A stretch of DNA of 29,008 nt from a virus, in the IMG/VR virus record IMGVR_UViG_3300030331_001715, positions 1 through 29,008 of that record. The stretch is one strand, 5' to 3'. The translations under genes were made by a program, and so were the position numbers. The notes beneath the pieces were generated by a model. That model was not told the DNA's origin. It searched no databases and saw only the letters and a list, made by a program, of their open reading frames with translations. This document shows, one piece after another, positions 16,885-22,584 of this stretch; the first letter of the stretch is position 1, and each line of letters opens with the position of its first letter.

Positions 16885-17212
16885 TTCTTATTTTTGTGGC
16901 AGAAATCTCTTCTACTTTAGATGGTAATTTTATTTCTTCTATGTTGTAACCTACATCTCTACCATAACAAATATGTGTAACATTAGGAACTCTTATAACT
17001 TCAAACATACCTCTATATTCTCTAAGTCTTTTTATAATTTTTCTTCTTACAGTTTTAAATGGATATGGATTGTTATCACCATCACAATCTCTAACCATGA
17101 TTACGACTTGTCCTGTTCTTTCTAGTATCTTTTTAAAAAGCTCAAAATGACCTTCGTGAAAAGGTTGAAACCTACCTAGCATCTGCGCTGTTGGTTTTTT
17201 ATAATTTATCAC
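16862..17212 (-). CDS. HxGH-type nucleotidyltransferase (cytidylyl/adenylyltransferase-like), 116 aa
   Basis: A Rossmann-like nucleotidyltransferase. GRFQPFHEGH (13-22) carries the HxGH signature (H19, H22) that binds the nucleotide triphosphate phosphates, and EISATKIR (102-109) is the variant ISSTxIR motif near the C-terminus. The family transfers an AMP or CMP group to a small phosphorylated or sulfated substrate; NMN adenylyltransferase, glycerol-3-phosphate cytidylyltransferase and ATP sulfurylase share the fold. At 116 residues it is nearly minimal. It follows an APS-kinase-like gene and a sulfotransferase with which it overlaps, so a role in activating a group for transfer is suggested. 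Its exact substrate cannot be read from sequence. Confidence 0.82.
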   Translation of the reverse strand: MINYKKPTAQMLGRFQPFHEGHFELFKKILERTGQVVIMVRDCDGDNNPYPFKTVRRKIIKRLREYRGMFEVIRVPNVTHICYGRDVGYNIEEIKLPSKVEEISATKIRNENKNIR

Positions 17213-17579
17213 GAATCTCCTTTATTACATCTTGATAATCAAAGTTTGTAATTTCAAAATGACAGTGTGATGGTTTTTCGAACATCTTGTTTGTATCATC
17301 AAATCTACCTTTCTTAATTGTGTTCATCCAAACTCTTACATCATACTCAAGTCTGTCTTCGTCAAACGGACAAATAAAATCTATAACACAAGGTCCATCA
17401 ACTAAAGACGATAGACATCCCATTCTTTGAGCTTGTCTCGTTCTACCCTCTGCAGAAAAATCCCAATCGTTAAACATCTTTCTAACCTCGTCAGCATTAA
17501 AGTAAGCATAACCTGCAGACAGCTGTCTTGCAAAGGTTGTCTTACCTGATCCTGGTAATCCAAAAACTAATATTCTCAT
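17199..17579 (-). CDS. APS-kinase-like P-loop kinase, 126 aa
   Basis: The P-loop is GLPGSGKTT (7-15). The following segment YFNADEVRKMFNDWDFSAEGRTRQAQRMG (26-54) resembles the 'DGDnvR.gl...lgFs..dR.enirR' region of adenylylsulfate kinase, including an Asp (D30), an Arg (R33) and the FS..R turn. APS kinase makes the sulfate donor PAPS from APS and ATP, and a PAPS-type sulfotransferase gene directly precedes it, overlapping by four bases, which supports this reading. It is shorter than usual (about 126 against 175-200 residues), and the C-terminal part diverges, so a different small-molecule kinase is possible. It also overlaps the nucleotidyltransferase by 14 bases. Confidence 0.8.
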   Translation of the reverse strand: MRILVFGLPGSGKTTFARQLSAGYAYFNADEVRKMFNDWDFSAEGRTRQAQRMGCLSSLVDGPCVIDFICPFDEDRLEYDVRVWMNTIKKGRFDDTNKMFEKPSHCHFEITNFDYQDVIKEIRDKL

Positions 17580-18355
17580 ATTACATCTGCCTTTTCATAT
17601 TGTTTTATAACATCTAGTGGTAAATATTTTTCTATCTCATAATCTATTTTTTTTACAGAGTCCGTTCTAATATCATGTAAACCTTGATGTGGTATACCAT
17701 CTAGTAAGTGATCATAATACTTTACTTTTTTCATTTCATATTGATCAAGATTTGTTGTTCGCACTCCTTCAAAAGGACAACCAATATACTCGTTTATTTT
17801 TTTGACAGTGCCTACAGGATCAGTAACAATATCATTATATGTAATTAATAAATGATCTTCGTTCTCTACAATTTCTTGAGACGAATGCATGGCTTGATAC
17901 ATGGCGCCACCTTTAGCCATAAGTATATTACATCTTAATGATGTAGTAATTTGTCTATCTCTCCACGGTGTTTCAACTCTCATTAGTGAAGCAAGACATT
18001 CTAATACTGGACGATGTATTACTATAAACTTTGGTTTCTTATCGTAGAAGTCTAACATAGTTCTGTTTCTCTCTAATCCCCATGGTCCTCTTTCTAAAAT
18101 ATATTCTGCATTTGTAAACTTATCGTAATACAGATTAAACACTTCTGATACTACATTGTCATAAGCTTCTTCAGCAGGAAAATTTAAATAAATTGAGTTG
18201 TAGGTTTTGTGATATAATAAGCTATCTAGAATTAATAATACTTGTGATTGTGGAGTAAAACAAATATTTTTATTTTGATGTAACAAAGAAGCTAATAAAG
18301 TTTGACCGCTTCTTGGCATTGAACTAACAAAAGTATATTTCTTTTTTAAAAGCAT
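17576..18355 (-). CDS. P-loop sulfotransferase (PAPS-type), 259 aa
   Basis: The N-terminal TFVSSMPRSGQTLLASLL (8-25) is the 5'-phosphosulfate-binding loop (PRSGxT, with Gln at the variable position). IHRPVLECLASLMR (113-126) is the 3'-phosphate-binding motif with R115 and S123 at the usual eight-residue spacing. The rest is helical and about the length expected of a bacterial or phage sulfotransferase. It would transfer sulfate from PAPS to a hydroxyl or amine; the acceptor (sugar, tyrosine or small molecule) is unknown. No signal peptide is present, so it acts in the cytoplasm. The start lies ten bases inside the preceding oxygenase gene, and the stop overlaps the APS-kinase-like start as ATGA. 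Confidence 0.9.
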   Translation of the reverse strand: MLLKKKYTFVSSMPRSGQTLLASLLHQNKNICFTPQSQVLLILDSLLYHKTYNSIYLNFPAEEAYDNVVSEVFNLYYDKFTNAEYILERGPWGLERNRTMLDFYDKKPKFIVIHRPVLECLASLMRVETPWRDRQITTSLRCNILMAKGGAMYQAMHSSQEIVENEDHLLITYNDIVTDPVGTVKKINEYIGCPFEGVRTTNLDQYEMKKVKYYDHLLDGIPHQGLHDIRTDSVKKIDYEIEKYLPLDVIKQYEKADVI

Positions 18356-18852
18356 TTTATATTTCCTGATAGTATTAATCTTTCGGTATCTTTATTGTAA
18401 CCTACGCTATGTGGTATATACGAAGGAAACAAAACAATCAACCCTGGTTTTGGTTTTACCTCTTTACCTTTCCAATTAATTAATGGGTGTGCTGGTCCAT
18501 AAAATATTGTCTTTGAAGAGTTATCAGTTACTTTTAAATATAAAATAAAAGAATACCAATTTTGTTCTGATCCATGAGTATGTAAATCATGGTAATCTTG
18601 TTTGCCATATTTTTGAACCCACCAAGTATCTAATTTAAATTTACGATTTAAGATCTCGTTTATGTGTGGTTCTATATAATTATATATAGTTTGTGTTTTA
18701 GCTTGATCATGAAAATCTTTATCAAAAAAATTGTTTGAGTTTTGTTCGTATTTTTTTAAATTAGTGTTCTCTAACATTGACACAAATTTTTTATCTAAAG
18801 GTATTGTTTTTAAATATATAGTTGATTCAAATTTTAAATGTTCAACTGCCAT
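18346..18852 (-). CDS. Putative 2OG-Fe(II) oxygenase-family protein, 168 aa
   Basis: A jelly-roll protein of the group typified by 'HxH...lFPsxlxHxV...R'. DYHDLHTHGSEQNWYSF (86-102) contains H91-T-H93, distal H148 is in LFPSYIPHSVGYN, and R158 (ERLILSGNI) is the anion anchor. The acidic ligand of classical oxygenases is replaced by His or lies elsewhere (D89), as in the TIGR02466/PF13759-like family, so oxygenase activity is likely but not certain. The start overlaps the next oxygenase-like gene by 19 bases and the end overlaps the sulfotransferase by ten. Three genes of this type lie in a row here and are probably ancient duplicates. Confidence 0.78.
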   Translation of the reverse strand: MAVEHLKFESTIYLKTIPLDKKFVSMLENTNLKKYEQNSNNFFDKDFHDQAKTQTIYNYIEPHINEILNRKFKLDTWWVQKYGKQDYHDLHTHGSEQNWYSFILYLKVTDNSSKTIFYGPAHPLINWKGKEVKPKPGLIVLFPSYIPHSVGYNKDTERLILSGNIKCF

Positions 18853-19430
18853 AAACCTTGTTCATCTCCTATCTTTCCTTTTAAATAAGTATTGAAAGCT
18901 AAACTAATTCTTTCTTTTTTATCTTGTTTTGTAGCTACATGGTGACTTAGATCTGATGGAAATATAATTATATCTTGATTACTTACAGGAAAATAAAAAC
19001 TTTCAGAGTTATAATCGTTATACTCTGTAGCAACTAATCTAATATCAGTTCTTAATTCTTTGTTAAAATATATTCTATCTACTTTTGGATCTACATCTAT
19101 GTAGTAAACTCCAGATATAAAACTATTAGGGTGTTCATGTTTATGATGTTGTTCTGTTTGTTTTGTCCAATTAAACCAAGACTGTGTCATAAAAATTTCA
19201 ATAGATAAATGCATAGCTAAAGTATGATAAGCATATCTTCTAATATGATTCATTACTTCTTTCTTTAAACTTTCAAATAAAGGTAATTCTAATACATAAC
19301 TATTTAAACTAGACTTGTTAAAAGTATTACTTTTCTTTTCACAATTTTGCAAAAACTTCATTTGTTCTTTATTTAAAGTATAAGAAGTATTCTTAAAATA
19401 TATTGGTGTCATGAACAAGTTTCGTATCAT
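18834..19430 (-). CDS. Putative 2OG-Fe(II) oxygenase (PF13759/TIGR02466-like), 198 aa
   Basis: A good match to the 'putative 2OG-Fe(II) oxygenase' family common in marine viruses. QSWFNWTKQTEQHHKHEHP (83-101) and the strand NSFISGVYYIDVD give the W.N...H.HP.S..SGVYY signature with ligands H98 and H100. IIIFPSDLSHHVATKQ (154-169) supplies H163, and KERISLAFN supplies R174. The set is intact, so it is predicted active; its substrate is unknown. An AAGGA sequence sits eight bases before the ATG, inside the end of the upstream gene. It overlaps that gene, its degenerate paralogue, as ATGA. Confidence 0.85.
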   Translation of the reverse strand: MIRNLFMTPIYFKNTSYTLNKEQMKFLQNCEKKSNTFNKSSLNSYVLELPLFESLKKEVMNHIRRYAYHTLAMHLSIEIFMTQSWFNWTKQTEQHHKHEHPNSFISGVYYIDVDPKVDRIYFNKELRTDIRLVATEYNDYNSESFYFPVSNQDIIIFPSDLSHHVATKQDKKERISLAFNTYLKGKIGDEQGLWQLNI

Positions 19431-19930
19431 ATCATTATTCCTTCGCCTTTATCTATTGTCTCCATTATTTTAGAAGTTCCTATACCTTCAAACATAATTT
19501 GAAAGACAGTAAACTTTTTTAAACCTCCAGTTACATTTTCAAAATCATAATTTAAATAAGAAGGAAAAAGCATTATCTCATTCGATCTAATATTAAACCA
19601 CCAAGCCTCAGAGTTATATAGATTGTAGTTAGATACGTGTGGTTTGATATGTTTATATTTAGTTTTTAAAAAATGTATTTTATCGTTTTCATCAACTTCT
19701 TGAAAAAATATTCCTGATAAATAACTATTATAATTTTTATAGTATTCACGATTGCTTTTAGTTTCTATATTTTTAAATCCAACTAAAGTTGGTTTTATTG
19801 TTGGGTGAGTTTTTAATATGTTTTTGTAATAATTAGATGCATGCTCTAAAGCAATTTTTTTATCAAACCTATTTAATAGTTCTGAATAAATTCCAGTTGG
19901 AAATATTTCAATAATACTTTCTTGTGTCAT
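19427..19930 (-). CDS. Degenerate 2OG-Fe(II) oxygenase paralogue, predicted inactive, 167 aa
   Basis: Aligns by eye with the next gene. YNSYLSGIFFQEVDENDKI (67-85) matches PNSFISGVYYIDVDPKVDR, and YNLYNSEAWWFNI with NEIMLFPSYLNYDF (102-130) match the corresponding C-terminal strands. The metal positions have changed: the two His of the HxHP motif are Tyr64 and Asn66, the distal His is Tyr128, and the anion-binding Arg is Lys139. With no ligands left it is unlikely to bind Fe(II), yet the frame is full length with no stop or frameshift, so it is kept for another role, perhaps as a partner of the active copy. It is the first gene of the accessory cassette, 29 bases after the tail-fibre block. 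Confidence 0.75.
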   Translation of the reverse strand: MTQESIIEIFPTGIYSELLNRFDKKIALEHASNYYKNILKTHPTIKPTLVGFKNIETKSNREYYKNYNSYLSGIFFQEVDENDKIHFLKTKYKHIKPHVSNYNLYNSEAWWFNIRSNEIMLFPSYLNYDFENVTGGLKKFTVFQIMFEGIGTSKIMETIDKGEGIMI

Positions 19931-19941
19931 AAAACACCGAC

Positions 19942-19970
19942 ACTATATACTATTATAAATTATGAATCAA
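19942..19970 (-). promoter_or_regulatory. Candidate promoter for the accessory enzyme cassette
   Basis: On the minus strand TTGATT (19970-19965, 4 of 6 to -35) and TATAGT (19947-19942, 5 of 6 to -10) are 17 bases apart. The -10 ends only 11 bases before the ATG at 19930, so the transcript would be almost leaderless. A perfect TATAAT also lies at 19957-19952 without a good -35. The site overlaps the end of the preceding tail gene and would let the cassette be expressed apart from the tail operon. Sequence-only inference in AT-rich DNA. Confidence 0.4.
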
Positions 19971-20400
19971 TGTGCTCTACCCAACCTTTTGTATTGTCAG
20001 ATTGATAGAGTGCTTCGTCCCAAGTGTATGTTTTATTGATAGCTTCTTGTTCTTCTGGTGTTGGAAAATCTCCTGCCCATGCCGGTGGGTTAGGCATAGC
20101 GATAGGTGGTTCATATTTTTTTGTAGTTGAATTCCAAGCCCAAGAAGGAAAAAGTTGAGGTGGAACAAAACCACCTTTTGCTTCATCATACACGTAACCA
20201 TCACCAGGATAGTATCCAGTGTTGTCATTCCATGAACCAGTTGGTCCTTTATGACATTCTTTTAATTGTGTGCCGTTATTGATTTTTACAGTTTTCTTTA
20301 AGAAAGCAACACCTGCTTCTTCTGTAGGAGCATCAGTATCACTAACTGTATATACATTGATAACAACGTTACCAGAATTTATGTGAGCAAAATATTTCAT
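19960..20400 (-). CDS. Tail-fibre-associated small virion protein, 146 aa
   Basis: The protein begins MKYFAHINSGNVVINVYTV and contains GYYPGDGYVYDEAKGGFVPP (62-81), then Pro/Trp-rich turns (QLFPSWAWNSTTKKYEPP), ending in an acidic stretch. This 'PGDGYVYDEAK..FvpP.PfPSW' pattern recurs in small proteins next to tail fibres of cyanophages and other marine phages; I do not know a proven function. It has no enzyme motif and no signal peptide. The start overlaps the stop of the Gly-rich adhesin-like gene (TAATG), which suggests a coupled role such as fibre chaperone or tip subunit. The cassette follows directly after. Confidence 0.7.
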   Translation of the reverse strand: MKYFAHINSGNVVINVYTVSDTDAPTEEAGVAFLKKTVKINNGTQLKECHKGPTGSWNDNTGYYPGDGYVYDEAKGGFVPPQLFPSWAWNSTTKKYEPPIAMPNPPAWAGDFPTPEEQEAINKTYTWDEALYQSDNTKGWVEHIDS

Positions 20401-21311
20401 TATGCTTTGTACGTCCCCGTTGAAGTGTATTTAACAATAGTGTTACCACCACTTGTTGTCACTGTTGGTGATCCTGTTGTTACACCTGAGTAACTTGAAG
20501 TTGGAATACTTAAAACAATAAGTCCGTCTCCACCTTCACCACCTGTTGGGTTTGAAAATTGTTGACCTTTAGCGCCGCCTCCGCCGCCACCTAATCCGTC
20601 TGTGCCAGCACCGCCGAGTTGAGATCCTCCTGGGCCGCCGCCTCCGCCGCCACCACCTGCAGGTCCATGACCTGGGTTTGCACGACCTCCGCCGCCGCCA
20701 CCGCCAGCGTATTGAATAGATGAACCTTGGATAGAACTTGATTGACCGCCACCGCCGCCACCAGCTGTGTAGTTCGGTCCGTTACCTCCAGGAGATCCTG
20801 AAGAACCGCCGCCACCGCCTCCGTGACCACCAGTATAACCACCTGGTCCGCCGCCGTTAGCTCCTTGTGATGGAGATGTAGATGGAGTGTTTCCGCCACC
20901 TGATGGACCGTTGTTCCAAGCGCCTCCGCCTGCACCACCGTTTCCACCTGCTGAAGAAGGAGATCTTACAGAGTCAGGGCCACCGCCTCCTCCGTAGCCG
21001 CCACCTGTGCTAGTGAATGTTGTGATTTTAGGTCCAGAAACTACACTATCATTTCCTATAACTGCAGAGTTACCATTAATAGATGTTCCGCCTCCAGTTG
21101 TTGTTCCGCCAGTTCCACCTGTGCCAACTGTTATTGTGTAATTTCCGCCTGTGAAAAAACTTAATGTGGTTGTTCTCATTCCGCCGCCACCGCCGCCGCC
21201 GTGACCACCGCCACCGCCGCCACCGATAACTAGCATTTGTACATCATAAGGTGCACCTAAACCACCTCCTGAGCCAAAACCGAGTGTTTTGTATCCGAAT
21301 CCTGTTGCCAT
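20400..21311 (-). CDS. Poly-glycine tail adhesin/fibre protein, 303 aa
   Basis: By my count 119 of 303 residues (39%) are Gly. After MATGFGYKTLGFGSGGG and a short strand (VQMLVIG) come blocks of five to nine consecutive Gly separated by short His/Asn/Ser/Pro turns, up to about residue 260, then two beta strands at the C-terminus. The block MLVIGGGGGGG and its repeats match the glycine-rich domain of phage receptor-binding tips (poly-Gly II helices, as in T-even gp38-type adhesins), so host recognition is inferred. The DNA is locally much richer in GCC/CCG than its surroundings. An AAGGAG sits before the start, and the stop overlaps the next gene. Glycine-rich tracts are prone to slippage and rearrangement. 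Confidence 0.78.
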   Translation of the reverse strand: MATGFGYKTLGFGSGGGLGAPYDVQMLVIGGGGGGGHGGGGGGGMRTTTLSFFTGGNYTITVGTGGTGGTTTGGGTSINGNSAVIGNDSVVSGPKITTFTSTGGGYGGGGGPDSVRSPSSAGGNGGAGGGAWNNGPSGGGNTPSTSPSQGANGGGPGGYTGGHGGGGGGSSGSPGGNGPNYTAGGGGGGQSSSIQGSSIQYAGGGGGGGRANPGHGPAGGGGGGGGPGGSQLGGAGTDGLGGGGGGAKGQQFSNPTGGEGGDGLIVLSIPTSSYSGVTTGSPTVTTSGGNTIVKYTSTGTYKA

Positions 21312-21320
21312 TCAAACTCC

Positions 21321-22565
21321 TTATGCGTCGTTTGCAGCGTCAGTCGTGAAGAATAATTTGATACCTAATAGTTTAGCATCTGCTGATAATGTATCACTTC
21401 CGTTGTCTGCATCTCTAGTTACTTGAAAGAACACATCATCACCTGCCGCTGGGGATCCAGCGATAGTAATTGCACTACTTTCTGCTGTAACGTCTAAATC
21501 ATTAGCTGTTCCACTGTGTGCTTTTGTTACAGAAACTGCTGTACCAAATGCAGCATCAATCGCGTCATTGTCCGACACTGCTACACCAGATAAAGTCCAT
21601 ATCGCATTACCAGTATTTGTTGAGTTAGCTGTAAAGAATGCTTGATAAGTAACTGTACCTTCGTTCCAAGATTTTGGAAATGCGACTGCAAATTGTGCTT
21701 TTTCATCAGAAGAAGCATCGAAGTCCAATGACTTAAGTTCTGGTTGACCAGCTGTTAATTCTGTTTGAGCAATGTCAGCACAACCATTTGTTGTTGCTGG
21801 ATACATTGCATTTGCAGGAACCCAAATAGTTTCTTTACCTGCAACTTTAGCTGCAGCTCCACCTACTGTTACAGAGCCTGTTCCTTTTGCTACTAAGTTT
21901 AAGCTTACGTTAGTGTCATCACCAGTCGCTGTTATTGAAGGTGCGTTACCTGTTGCTGCGTTAGTTACATCAATTTGGTTTACTGCTGAACCTGTTGTTT
22001 GAAAAATAATTTGTTCATTTCCACTTTCATCTGCAATGAAATGTGCATCGTCGATTAAAATGTTATGAGAATTAGTATCTAAGTTACCACCTAATTGAGG
22101 TGTTGTGTCTTCAGATACTTCTGTAATTCCTGTGCTAACTGTTATGATGTCAGGATTAGTTCCATCGTTTGCAGAAGCAAAAACAATTTTATCACCTTTG
22201 TCTGTTGCTGAATAAGTTAAAGAATCTCCTGATCCAGAAACATATTTAAATTGTACTGTGTACGCACCAGATGTTGAGTTTCTTAAAATATAAAAAGTTT
22301 GAACATCTAAAGGAATAGTTACGATTTGATTTCCTGTAATCGTACCTGTGAACTCAATCATTCTGTGAGATAAAGTTGCTCCAGTTGATCCATCAGATAC
22401 GGATAATGTTGTAGTCTGTGCACCACCTGCTATTGATTGTTGTGTAAATCCGCCAGAAATTTGTTCTATAATTTGTAAGTTTGTATTAGTTTTAGTACCC
22501 CACGTTCCCGCGTTTTCACCGGTTGCCTGAAGTTCTATACCCAAAGGTGTATATGTTGAAGCCAT
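21321..22565 (-). CDS. Tail fibre-like virion protein, 414 aa
   Basis: Begins MASTYTPLGIELQATGENAGTW, an opening I recall from tail-fibre and virion proteins of many marine phages, and then has an almost entirely beta composition rich in Thr, Ser, Gly, Ala and Asn. Internal segments look like repeated strands (for example DTNSHNILIDDAHFIAD and GTGSVTVGGAAAKVAG). The C-terminal 130 residues (from about AFPKSWNEGTVTYQ) resemble a separate beta domain that could carry a receptor- or carbohydrate-binding site, but no specific family is identified. The gene sits between the cupredoxin/Trp-repeat protein and the poly-Gly adhesin with good Shine-Dalgarno sequences (AGGAG). A fibre or spike role is likely from sequence style and context. 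Confidence 0.68.
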   Translation of the reverse strand: MASTYTPLGIELQATGENAGTWGTKTNTNLQIIEQISGGFTQQSIAGGAQTTTLSVSDGSTGATLSHRMIEFTGTITGNQIVTIPLDVQTFYILRNSTSGAYTVQFKYVSGSGDSLTYSATDKGDKIVFASANDGTNPDIITVSTGITEVSEDTTPQLGGNLDTNSHNILIDDAHFIADESGNEQIIFQTTGSAVNQIDVTNAATGNAPSITATGDDTNVSLNLVAKGTGSVTVGGAAAKVAGKETIWVPANAMYPATTNGCADIAQTELTAGQPELKSLDFDASSDEKAQFAVAFPKSWNEGTVTYQAFFTANSTNTGNAIWTLSGVAVSDNDAIDAAFGTAVSVTKAHSGTANDLDVTAESSAITIAGSPAAGDDVFFQVTRDADNGSDTLSADAKLLGIKLFFTTDAANDA

Positions 22566-22584
22566 GTTTTATCTCCTAATTTAC

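Noticed and set aside
20591-20947. 118-codon frame in the Gly-rich gene
   Set aside because: Low-complexity DNA gives long open frames in every phase; the product is a Val/Ala/Gln repeat without a start signal.
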